Part shown: positions 1-6,432 of the stretch, one piece after another
Layout: every line of letters begins with the position of its first letter
Numbering within the stretch: position 1 is the stretch's first letter
Assembly (NCBI GenBank): GCA_023425615.1
Contig: JAFACJ010000669.1
Span: 1 to 9,379 of the forward strand
Reading direction: 5' to 3'
Length of the DNA stretch: 9,379 nucleotides
Source: Actinomycetes bacterium
GTDB lineage: Bacteria; Actinomycetota; Actinomycetes; Streptosporangiales; Streptosporangiaceae
Position numbers and translations under genes: made by a program
The notes under the pieces: model-generated
Told to the model about the DNA's origin: nothing
Database searches by the model: none
The model's input: only the letters and a program-made list of their open reading frames with translations

Positions 1-1
1 T

Positions 2-408
2 CCCTGGTGCGTGCCGGAGTATCTGACGCGGCCGAAGACGGCGTATGAGCACGCGTGAGGACCGGATGCGGGAGTTCGTGGCGGCGCGGGTGTGGGCGTC
101 AGCGGAGGGCAGCAGGCGCTGTTCGACCGGACGGTGGTGCACCTGCTGGAGGCGGGCATCCTGCTCCCGGCGGGGATCACGGCGCTGACGCGGCTGGTGG
201 CCGAGGTCTGCGGCCGTGAGAACGCACGCCTGCATGCCCTGTTCGTGCAGCGCGCCCCTGAGGAGACGGCGATCGCGCTGCGGGTCTGCTCCAAATGCCC
301 GAGGGGAAGCGGGCCTCGGAGCTGGACCGGGTCGCGGAGATCGGGAACCTCGGGGTGGGGAAGGCCGAGCGGGTGGGCAGGCCCGCCGTCCCCGACAGCA
401 CGACCTGA
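2..408 (+). pseudogene. Tn3-family transposase, N-terminal remnant (DUF4158-like), frameshifted
   Basis: Fragments in three reading frames line up in order with the N-terminal DUF4158 region of Tn3-family transposases. Frame 2 (2-55) reads PWCVPEYLTRPKTAYEHA and then hits TGA at 56-58. Frame 3 (57 to about 108) reads EDRMREFVAARVWASAEGSR. Frame 2 (about 107-285) reads ALFDRTVVHLLEAGILLPAG, then ITALTRLVAEV. Frame 1 (286-405) reads LLQMPEGKRASELDRVAEIG and ends at TGA 406-408. Such proteins normally have about 1,000 residues and act as cut-and-paste or replicative transposases at 38-bp terminal repeats. Here only part of the N-terminus survives, the DDE catalytic region is missing, and at least three frame changes are needed, so it is dead. 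The left end lies outside the window. The family call comes from remembered conserved phrases (RxFVxARxW, LLPGxTTLxRLV, VPEGxRxSELDRL), not from a search. Confidence 0.75.
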
Positions 409-409
409 C

Positions 410-879
410 CGATACACCGCCTGCATCATCGACACCCGAAGCGTCAAGACCTCCACTAACGTGCTCCTGACCAGCCGGGGAACGGATTCAGGAAAGAAGA
501 TCGTCGGCCGCGAACGCGACGTGGCCACCGACGCCCTCTGCCTGTTCCTCGCCACCTGTGTCACCGCCGCGAGCCTGTCGGACGACATCATCGGCATCCG
601 CCTGCTCGACCAGGTCGAACAGCTACCCGACCATTTCCAAGACCTGGGTCGACGCAGGCTTCAGAACATCGCCGTCAAACGCGGAGCAACCTTGGGAATC
701 GACGTCGAGGTCATCCCCATGAACAACCAAGGCCGCGGATTCCACGTGTCAAACGCCGCTGGTTCGTCGAAAGCAGCCTCGGTTGGCTCATGCTCCACCG
801 CCGCCTGGCCCGCGACTACGAGACCACACCCACTTGGCAAGGCACCTATTGGGACACAAGGAGTAAAAAGGCCAATTAA
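410..879 (+). pseudogene. IS5-type DDE transposase, C-terminal remnant, frameshifted
   Basis: This is the C-terminal half of an IS5/IS1647-like DDE transposase split over three frames. Frame 2 from 413 reads YTACIIDTRSVKTSTNV, where the first catalytic Asp is the codon at 431-433. It continues with GKKIVGRERDVATD and TAASLSDDIIGIRLLDQVEQ. A short stretch in frame 3 reads ISKTWVDAGF, with the second Asp at 651-653. Frame 2 returns with KRGATLGIDVEVIP. Frame 1 from about 751 reads KRRWFVESSLGWLMLHRRLA, with the catalytic Glu at 769-771, and runs through RDYET to TAA at 877-879. All three DDE residues can therefore be found, but three frame changes and the missing N-terminal half show the gene is broken. 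The expected segment between DYET and the C-terminus (usually SEAMIHLAM-like) is also deleted. It joins the Tn3 remnant directly at about 408-412. I could not identify terminal inverted repeats or a target-site duplication. Confidence 0.8.
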
Positions 880-1679
880 ACGCCCTCTCGGAGCGTCGGT
901 TGGCGGTCGGACCGGTCGGTGCCGGACAGCGGGTGCTGGCCGGCTGTCTTGCTTCGAGGAAGAGGATCCGGGATGGGGCTGAGACGTCGCGCCGCGGTGG
1001 TGGCGGTGCGGTCGAGGAGGTCTTGGTGGATTTCGGTCGCCTCCTCGGCGGCGCGGTGGGAGGCGGTGATGTCGCCGCAGACGTGGTGGGCATGGGCCGG
1101 GCGGCGGAGGGACTCGGCGAGGGCGTGCAGGTAGGAGTCGGTCTCGCGTTCGGGGACGAGGTCGGCGGCCTCGCGGTGGAGCTGTACTGCTTCGTGGAAG
1201 GCGCTGAGGGCTTGGCGGTCCTCGCCGCCACGGAGGAGGCATTCGCCGAGTGCTTGCAGGGAGCCGGCGAGGTTCTGGACGCGCTCGCCGGCGTCGTCCC
1301 ACGGGTCGTCTGGATCCGGGACGGGGACTTCGAGTAGTTCGCGGCGTATGTGGGTCTCGTATCGTCGCGCGTCGAGTTCCTCCCGGTGTCGGCGCAGGGC
1401 GGAGACCGCGTCCCGCAGGACGGGAAGCGCTTGCGCGTCGCATCCCAGCAGATGCAGCAGTCGGCCGAGGTCCGCCAAGGGCATGGCGAGGATGGCGAGT
1501 CCGTCGTCCGGATCCTCCCGTGCCAGCCGCCCGCCGATTCGGACGGCCTCCTCGATCATGGCGACCGCCTCGGCTTCGGCGCCCTCCTCCCAGAGGGCGA
1601 GCCCGGAGCGGTGCAGTTCCGCGACGAGCCCGGGACCCTCCTCATCGTGCTCGCCACGCCGGACGGTCTCCCTAGCCAT
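876..1679 (-). CDS. Tetratricopeptide-repeat (TPR) protein
   Basis: This is a 267-residue soluble, helix-rich protein with no signal peptide or membrane segment. TPR-like helical hairpins can be read at about residues 17-53 (LVAELHRSGLALWEEGAEAE, then AVAMIEEAVRIGGRLA), 62-100, 133-171 (AGSLQALGECLLRGGEDRQA, then LSAFHEAVQLHREAA) and 183-222. They resemble the LAxSLxxLGxxLxxxGRxEEAL repeats of actinomycete TPR proteins. TPRs form scaffolds for protein-protein contacts; the partner is unknown. I chose the ATG at 1679, preceded by GGAGAGGAAG; a GTG one codon upstream (1682) is equally placed. The frame stays open to 1994 but would then run through the divergent sigma gene, so a longer start is unlikely. 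The last 35 or so residues (SPIPDPLPRSKTAGQHPLSG onward) are low-complexity, and the stop overlaps the stop of the transposase remnant, so the tail may have been altered by the insertion. Confidence 0.72.
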   Translation of the reverse strand: MARETVRRGEHDEEGPGLVAELHRSGLALWEEGAEAEAVAMIEEAVRIGGRLAREDPDDGLAILAMPLADLGRLLHLLGCDAQALPVLRDAVSALRRHREELDARRYETHIRRELLEVPVPDPDDPWDDAGERVQNLAGSLQALGECLLRGGEDRQALSAFHEAVQLHREAADLVPERETDSYLHALAESLRRPAHAHHVCGDITASHRAAEEATEIHQDLLDRTATTAARRLSPIPDPLPRSKTAGQHPLSGTDRSDRQPTLREGV

Positions 1680-1734
1680 CACCGAGGACTCTTCCTCTCC
1701 CTCAAGGCCGCGGACCGGTGATCCCGGCGGTCCG

Positions 1735-1765
1735 GGCAACCTTTTTCCGGCGTCCGGCTGTCTTA
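1735..1765 (+). promoter_or_regulatory. Candidate ECF/SigE-type autoregulatory promoter
   Basis: GGCAACC at 1735-1741 fits the AAC-containing -35 element typical of ECF sigma promoters. GTCTTA at 1760-1765 fits a -10 of the GTC type, with an 18-base spacer that starts with a T-run. A transcript starting near 1772 would give a leader of about 25 bases carrying GGAAGG (1781-1786), 10 bases before the sigma ATG. ECF and SigE-family factors commonly transcribe their own genes, so autoregulation is inferred. A GC-rich dyad (CCCGG-CGGT-CCGGG, 1723-1736) overlaps the -35 element. Confidence 0.45.
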
Positions 1766-1796
1766 GCCGCGGAGTCATGAGGAAGGCGGCTGACAG

Positions 1797-2300
1797 ATGC
1801 GGGAACGCCCCGAATACGCGACCTATGTACGAGAACGTTCGCCACGGCTGCTGCACACCGCCTACCTGCTCTGCCGAGACCGGGCGCTGGCCGAGGACCT
1901 GCTCCAGACGGCCCTGGCCAAGGCGTGGACGGCCTGGTGGCGGATCGAGAAGGACCCCGATCCGTACGTCTACCGGATCATGGTCAACACCCACAGATCC
2001 TGGACGCGGCGGCGCTGGCGGGGTGAGATCCCCGTGGCCGAGCCGCTTCCGCTCGCATCGTCACCGGACGCGACGGGCGCCTGCGACGACCGGGCGTTCC
2101 TGTGGGCCGCGCTCGGACGGCTGCCCCGCGGCCAGCGGACCGTGCTGGTGCTCCGCTTCTTCGAGGATCTGACCGAGACGCAGGTCGCGGGCATCCTCGG
2201 CTGCTCGGCGGGGACCGTGAAGAGCCAGGCCAGCAAGGCACTGGCCAAACTCCGGATCGACCCGGAGATCATCGAGACCGTCGCGAACAGGAGCCTTTGA
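1797..2300 (+). CDS. SigE-family RNA polymerase sigma factor (sigma-70 family, ECF-like)
   Basis: This 167-residue protein has the two-domain layout of the actinomycete SigE-family sigma factors. Sigma region 2 spans about residues 14-73 (TAYLLCRDRALAEDLLQTAL, then AKAWTAWWRI and YRIMVNTHRSWTRRR), which binds core polymerase and the -10 element. Region 4 spans about residues 102-153 (LGRLPRGQRTVLVLRFFEDL, then the helix-turn-helix TETQVAGILGCSAGTVKSQA), which reads the -35 element. Regions 1.1 and 3 are absent, as expected for this class. The length is normal. The ATG at 1797 has GGAAGG 10 bases upstream. The next gene begins one base after the stop, so the two are almost certainly co-transcribed and coupled. 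By analogy with related pairs, the downstream membrane protein probably controls this factor, but no classical zinc anti-sigma motif (HxxxCxxC) is present in it. The regulon is unknown. Confidence 0.92.
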   Translation: MRERPEYATYVRERSPRLLHTAYLLCRDRALAEDLLQTALAKAWTAWWRIEKDPDPYVYRIMVNTHRSWTRRRWRGEIPVAEPLPLASSPDATGACDDRAFLWAALGRLPRGQRTVLVLRFFEDLTETQVAGILGCSAGTVKSQASKALAKLRIDPEIIETVANRSL

Positions 2301-2301
2301 G

Positions 2302-3339
2302 ATGTCACCCAGCATGCGGGATCTTCGCGCGGCCATGGAGGCCGCGGGCGCCGGGATGGACCATCCCGCCGATCGTCTCGACCTGATCCGGCGCAGGGTC
2401 AGGCGCGGCCGCCGTCGCCGCCTGGCCGCAGGGGCCGCCGTCGTCGCCCTCGGCACCGGTGCCGTGTTCGTGTCCCTGCCCCTCTCGGAGGGGACGACGC
2501 CGCAACTCATCCGGCCCGCCCCGCCACCGTCGCTGACCGGCCGCCCCGTCACCGGTCTCCCCGCGCGCGAGGAGGGCATGAAGCTGGTGACCGCCGTCAA
2601 GTACGACGTGCTCAACCAGACCGCACGCCTGACGTTCACCCCGACCGGCCCGACCTCGCTGATCGTCTTCCGCTGCGACCAGCCGGGCGCGGTCTACCAG
2701 CTGGGCTCCGGAGCGGTGGGGTGCGGCTCCCCTCCGACGCCCGACACGCCCCCGACCGAGCCGAACGGCGGCACCAGCTACCACGACACCACGGCCGGAG
2801 TGCCCGTCTCGGTAGATCTGTTCGCCACCCGCGAGGGCATCAGGACGGATCTCTCGGACGCCGCCTCCGCCGACCGCTACCTGTCGCGGGCCGTTCGGGA
2901 GAACGGGGGCTGGACCGTGGCGGTCTACAGCGGGATCTGCACCAGCGGGCACTGCAAGACCCTTGAGGAGCTCAAGGAGCACCCCGGTCCGCAGGAACAC
3001 GAGGATCCCACCGCGGGCCGTGAACCGATCTCGACGAGCACCGGCATCGCCGACTCCCGTCGCACACCGGTCCGGACGAAGGGCCACCGCGTCGACCTCC
3101 ACCTGGTCTGCGCCGAAGGCGCCGCCTGGGCCGTCACCTGGCTCGACGGCAGGATCTCCAAGCCGATCCCGTGCGAGGCCGCAGAATCATCCGGCGTCCA
3201 CTGGTCGGCGAAGCCCGGAAGGCTGGAGATCGCGGTCTTCCCCGCCTCGACGACCCCGACCGCGGCCCCGACCGAGATCGCACGGCTGATGAAGCACCCC
3301 GACCCGATGGGCGAATGGACCCTCAAGGTCTACGAATGA
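2302..3339 (+). CDS. Single-pass membrane protein coupled to the sigma factor; putative anti-sigma or sensor partner
   Basis: This 345-residue protein has no family I can name. Residues 1-40 form a cytoplasmic, helix-prone region ending in a very basic stretch (IRRRVRRGRRRR). One membrane segment follows at about 41-60 (LAAGAAVVALGTGAVFVSLP), then a Pro-rich linker (72-88) and a large outside domain. The Arg-rich N-terminal side predicts cytoplasm-in topology. All six cysteines (125, 141, 213, 218, 270, 291) lie outside the membrane, so three disulfides are plausible. The outside part looks like two copies of one module, about 92-211 and 255-345, each with a Cys pair (125/141; 270/291) and a similar ending (GGWTVAVY and GEWTLKVY). 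It starts one base after the sigma stop codon (TGAGATG), so it is translated with it. Proteins of this layout after SigE-family factors are often proposed as anti-sigma factors; that role is inference. The last 17 bases overlap the converging GH2 gene. Confidence 0.85.
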   Translation: MSPSMRDLRAAMEAAGAGMDHPADRLDLIRRRVRRGRRRRLAAGAAVVALGTGAVFVSLPLSEGTTPQLIRPAPPPSLTGRPVTGLPAREEGMKLVTAVKYDVLNQTARLTFTPTGPTSLIVFRCDQPGAVYQLGSGAVGCGSPPTPDTPPTEPNGGTSYHDTTAGVPVSVDLFATREGIRTDLSDAASADRYLSRAVRENGGWTVAVYSGICTSGHCKTLEELKEHPGPQEHEDPTAGREPISTSTGIADSRRTPVRTKGHRVDLHLVCAEGAAWAVTWLDGRISKPIPCEAAESSGVHWSAKPGRLEIAVFPASTTPTAAPTEIARLMKHPDPMGEWTLKVYE

Positions 3340-5107
3340 CCCGATCCGCCGCCGCCCGGGGGGCCGTGTCGTAGCGGAGCCGTGAGGTCACGGCGCGGAC
3401 GTCCTGCGCCGGTAGTTTGACGACCTCGCGGTCCTGGGTGAGGAGGCCGTTCATCTCGTCCTGCACGTCGCTCAACTGGGTGTACACGGTCGCGCTCAGG
3501 CCGTGGGGGATCGCGGGGATGATCTGCTGCTCGTGCAGGCGTACGAAGGCCCTGGCCAGGTCGTCGGAGGTGCGGTAGCGGCGGTAGCCGAACAGCCGTT
3601 CGCTGCTGCGGTGTCCCTCGACGGGCAGGCTGTAGCCGCCGTATTCGGTCAGGGCGAGCACTCGGCGGTCGCGCCGTCTGCCGGGTACCCGGAACCGGCG
3701 GAAGTAGACGTGCAGGCTGCGGATGTCCCCGGCGCCCTGGTCGTGCCAGCCGCTGGCGTGGTCGATGGTCCTGGTCGTGTCGAGTTCGGTGAGTTCGGCG
3801 GCGATCCGTGCCGCGTCGAACTGGCCCCAGCCCTCATTGAACGGTACCCAGACCGCCAGCGCGACCACGTTGCGCAGATGCTCGACGGTGGCGCGCAGTT
3901 CGCTCTCGAACTCCGCGCGCCCGTCGGCGTCCGCGCGGCCGAGGCGCCGGTGCGCGCGGGGGCCGACGTCCCGCAGCCGGACGATGGGCAAGACGGCCGG
4001 GAGCGTCACGACCGCCGGACGGTAGGGTCCGCCGCCGTTGACGATGTCCTGCCAGACCAGGATGCCGAGCCGGTCGCAGTGGTGGTACCACCGCAGCGGC
4101 TCGATCTTGGCGTGCTTGCGCAGCATGGTGAAGCCGAGGTCCTTCATGGTCTGGATGTCGCGCACCATCGCCTCGTCGGACGGCGGCGTGTACATGCCGC
4201 CGTCCCAGTAGCCCTGGTCGAGCACTCCGGCGTGGAAGTACGGCCGCCCGTTGAGGAGCAGCCTGGGCAGGCCCGAGGCATCGGGGCCGACACCGAACGA
4301 ACGCATGCCGAAGTAGCCGCGGACGAGGTCGTCGCCGAGGCGGACCTCGAGGTCGTACAGGTAGGGGTCCTCCGGCGTCCACGTCCGTACGTCGGTGATC
4401 GGCAGTCGTACCGGCACGCCGGGGGCGGTCTCGGCCGTCGCGATCACGGCGCCGTCGCGGAGCACGTCGACGCGGGCGGTCCGTCCCCGCTCCGCCTGCG
4501 CGCGCACGGTGACCTCCACGCATGCCTCGTCGAGGTGCGGAACGATGACCATGTCCCGGACGTGTTCGGCGGGCACGGACTCGGCCCAGACGGTCTGCCA
4601 GATGCCCGACTGCGGCGTGTACCAGATCCCGCCGTGCTCGCCGCGCTGCTTGCCGCGGGCGTGGTCGGCGGCGTCGGTCACGTCGCGGACTTTCACCACG
4701 AGGGTGTTCTCCCCGGGAACGAGCGCCTCGGTGACGTCCAGGACGAACGGCAGGTAACCGCCCACATGGCCGCCCACCTTCACGCCGTTCAGCAGCACCT
4801 CGCAGCTCTGGTCCACCGCGCCGAAGTGGAGCAGCACCCGGTCTTTCACGAAATGCTCGGGCAGGACGACGGTGCGCCGGTACCAGAGCGCCTCCCGGGC
4901 CGAAACCGTCCGCCGGACGCCGGACAGGGCGGTCTCGGGGGAGTAGGGCACGAGGATCTCGCCGTCGTACGCCGCGGGTTCTTCGGCCTCCAGGGGGGTG
5001 ATGGCGTAGTCCCAGTGGCCGTTGAGGTTCAGGTGGCTGTCGCGGACGAGTTGCGGGCGCGGGTACTCGTCGAGCACGGTGATCTGTGCGTCGTGGTCAG
5101 CGGACAC
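3323..5107 (-). CDS. Glycoside hydrolase family 2 protein (beta-glycosidase)
   Basis: This 594-residue enzyme has the GH2 domain order. An N-terminal jelly-roll sugar-binding domain covers about 10-180 (RPQLVRDSHLNLNGHWDY, WYRRTVVLPE, HGGIWYTPQSGIWQTVW). An immunoglobulin-like sandwich covers about 185-275. The TIM-barrel catalytic domain runs from about 280 (LLLNGRPYFHAGVLDQGYWD, FTMLRKHAKIEPLRWYHHCD, LGILVWQDIVNGGG). Retaining GH2 catalysis uses two glutamates: the acid/base is Glu425 in WVPFNEGWGQFD and the nucleophile is Glu488 in ALTEYGGYS; both are present. There is no signal peptide, so it acts in the cytoplasm on imported glycosides. The N-x-K carboxylate-binding motif of beta-glucuronidases is not seen; the equivalent area reads DEMNGLLTQDREVVK (551-565), so the substrate is undetermined. 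The GTG start at 5107 has GGAGGA 6 bases upstream and lies inside the transporter's 3' end, indicating coupled translation. The stop lies inside the converging membrane-protein gene. Confidence 0.93.
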   Translation of the reverse strand: MSADHDAQITVLDEYPRPQLVRDSHLNLNGHWDYAITPLEAEEPAAYDGEILVPYSPETALSGVRRTVSAREALWYRRTVVLPEHFVKDRVLLHFGAVDQSCEVLLNGVKVGGHVGGYLPFVLDVTEALVPGENTLVVKVRDVTDAADHARGKQRGEHGGIWYTPQSGIWQTVWAESVPAEHVRDMVIVPHLDEACVEVTVRAQAERGRTARVDVLRDGAVIATAETAPGVPVRLPITDVRTWTPEDPYLYDLEVRLGDDLVRGYFGMRSFGVGPDASGLPRLLLNGRPYFHAGVLDQGYWDGGMYTPPSDEAMVRDIQTMKDLGFTMLRKHAKIEPLRWYHHCDRLGILVWQDIVNGGGPYRPAVVTLPAVLPIVRLRDVGPRAHRRLGRADADGRAEFESELRATVEHLRNVVALAVWVPFNEGWGQFDAARIAAELTELDTTRTIDHASGWHDQGAGDIRSLHVYFRRFRVPGRRRDRRVLALTEYGGYSLPVEGHRSSERLFGYRRYRTSDDLARAFVRLHEQQIIPAIPHGLSATVYTQLSDVQDEMNGLLTQDREVVKLPAQDVRAVTSRLRYDTAPRAAADRVIRRP

Positions 5108-6362
5108 CGCGGATCCTCCAGACCATGGTGGCTCCGGCCAGCGCGGCGAGGGCCGCGACGCCGAACATCAGGGGATAGCCGCCGGCCGAGGTGACCAGCG
5201 GCGCGGCGACCACCGGGCCGAGGACGAAGCCGAGCGAGGTGGCCAGGGCGATCACGCCAAGGTCCTTGCCGCGGTCGGTGTCGGCGGGCAGGAGCCGGGT
5301 CACCAGTGCCTGGTCGACGGAGACGAAGACGCCGGTGCCCGCGCCCAGCAGCCCCGCCGCGACCAGGGCGGTGGACCAGCCGTCGCCGACGGCCAGGACC
5401 AGGGCGGCGACGGCCATCACGAGACCGCCCGTGAACACCACGACGCGGGTCCTGCCGCTGCGGTCGCACCACCAGCCCGCCGCGAGGCCGGGCAGGACGC
5501 TGCTCTGCGAGAAGACCGTGACCATGATCAGCACGCCCTGCTCGTTCGTCGCGCCGGGGAAGAGGCTCTCGTAGTGCAGTTCGTCCCTGAGGTAATACAG
5601 GAGGTAGCCGATGCCCATCGACAGCGCCAGGTTCACCAGGAACCGGCTGACCCAGGCCCAGGCGAAGTCCGGGTGCCGTCTCGGGCTGATCCACAGCCCC
5701 GACCAGACCGGGCGGCGCGGCCCGTGAGGCGGCGGTTCCGGCTCCCGGTAGCGCAACGGGAACGGCAGCGCGGCCAGCAGCAGCAGCGCGCCCATCGCCA
5801 GGTATCCGCCCGTCAGGTCCTTGACGGCGAAGGTCACCACCGCACCGCCGATCAGCGGGCCGATCAGCACCGCCACCCCGGCCAGCGCGGACACCCGGCC
5901 GCGCTGGCGGACCGGGACCTGGTCGGGCACCGCGGCGACCGCGGTGGCCAGCACCAGGGTGAAGGCGAGCTGCGCCAGCGACCAGCCGACGACCAGGCCG
6001 CTGATCGAATGCCGCGTGCCCAGCAGGCCCAGGGCGCCCGCGCCCAGCACGGCACCGCCGACCACCCACGGCCTCCTGCGGCCGAACCGGGTGCGGGTGC
6101 GGTCGGACAGCGCTCCGGCCAGCGGGTTGGAGACCGCCGTGACGATCGCGCCGATCGTGAGGACGACCGCCAGCGACGCCTCCTTGTGCGCCGCGTCGAT
6201 GTCCTCGACGTGCGAGGGCAGCAGGATCTGCGTCGAGGCGTTGGAGGCCATGATGACCCCCAGCTGGACGAGGGCGAGAAGGGACATCCAACGCAGTGGG
6301 ACGTCCGGGAAGCGGTCACCGCCGCGGGCCGTCGGCTCGGCCACATCGGTCACGGCCGTCAC
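5097..6362 (-). CDS. MFS transporter, GPH/sugar-cation-symporter-like
   Basis: This 421-residue polytopic protein has about 12 hydrophobic segments in two halves around a polar central loop (about 205-235, EPEPPPHGPRRP). The loop between TM2 and TM3 carries SDRTRTRFGRRRPW (86-99), a motif A variant typical of glycoside-pentoside-hexuronide and sucrose-type symporters. A second-half counterpart, CDRSGRTR, lies at 299-306. A signature-like PADTDRGKDLGVIA (359-372) is shared with actinomycete sugar-type MFS proteins. The family imports sugars or glycosides with a cation, which fits the coupled cytoplasmic GH2 gene downstream. The frame begins with GTG at 6362, but AAAGG lies only three bases before it. 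A GTG three codons in (6353) has AGGTGA five bases upstream and may be the true start. It is first in the operon and divergent from the TetR gene, whose operator candidate overlaps its promoter region. Confidence 0.9.
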   Translation of the reverse strand: MTAVTDVAEPTARGGDRFPDVPLRWMSLLALVQLGVIMASNASTQILLPSHVEDIDAAHKEASLAVVLTIGAIVTAVSNPLAGALSDRTRTRFGRRRPWVVGGAVLGAGALGLLGTRHSISGLVVGWSLAQLAFTLVLATAVAAVPDQVPVRQRGRVSALAGVAVLIGPLIGGAVVTFAVKDLTGGYLAMGALLLLAALPFPLRYREPEPPPHGPRRPVWSGLWISPRRHPDFAWAWVSRFLVNLALSMGIGYLLYYLRDELHYESLFPGATNEQGVLIMVTVFSQSSVLPGLAAGWWCDRSGRTRVVVFTGGLVMAVAALVLAVGDGWSTALVAAGLLGAGTGVFVSVDQALVTRLLPADTDRGKDLGVIALATSLGFVLGPVVAAPLVTSAGGYPLMFGVAALAALAGATMVWRIRGVR

Positions 6363-6432
6363 CTGCCTTTACTGGAAACATGAGGGGGCGCCACATTAGA
6401 AATATGACGGTTCGTCATGTTATGACTGTGGC
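6363..6432. promoter_or_regulatory. Divergent promoter region of the transporter operon and tetR-type gene
   Basis: The spacer is visibly more A/T-rich than its surroundings. On the minus strand TAATGT (6398 down to 6393) is a plausible -10 for the transporter operon, giving a leader of about 25 bases; its -35 is weak. On the plus strand TATGAC (6421-6426) sits seven bases before the GTG of the regulator, and there is no Shine-Dalgarno sequence before that GTG. This suggests a leaderless transcript starting at or next to the start codon, as is common in actinomycetes. The promoter elements are inferred by eye. Confidence 0.5.
6404..6426. promoter_or_regulatory. Candidate TetR operator: three alternating ATGAC/GTCAT half-sites
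   Basis: ATGACG (6404-6409), GTT, CGTCAT (6413-6418) form a perfect inverted repeat. The same central arm forms a second perfect inverted repeat with the next half-site: GTCAT (6414-6418), GTT, ATGAC (6422-6426). The result is three half-sites in alternating orientation with a repeated GTT spacer. The array covers the presumed -10 of the regulator gene and the -35/-10 interval of the transporter operon, where a TetR dimer would block both. The assignment to this TetR protein rests on adjacency. Confidence 0.7.

Noticed and set aside
92..982. A 296-residue plus-strand reading frame as a single gene
   Set aside because: It stitches parts of two unrelated transposase remnants and then runs antisense into the TPR gene; similarity jumps between frames, so it is decay, not one protein.
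1680..1994. Upstream extension of the TPR protein to 372 residues
   Set aside because: The extension lies antisense to the sigma-factor coding region and has no TPR-like sequence; the ATG at 1679 has a good ribosome-binding site.
3323..5107. Naming the GH2 gene uidA/gusA
   Set aside because: The gene context is gus-like, but the N-x-K glucuronate-recognition motif is not visible, so the substrate name is not supported.
3503..5194. A 563-residue plus-strand open frame
   Set aside because: It is antisense to the GH2 gene, rich in Ala, Gly, Val and Asp with no recognisable motif, as expected for the mirror frame of a GC-rich gene.
5022..6383. A 453-residue plus-strand frame rich in Arg, Gln, Asp and Gly
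   Set aside because: It is antisense to the transporter gene; its composition is typical of a shadow frame and it lacks domains.
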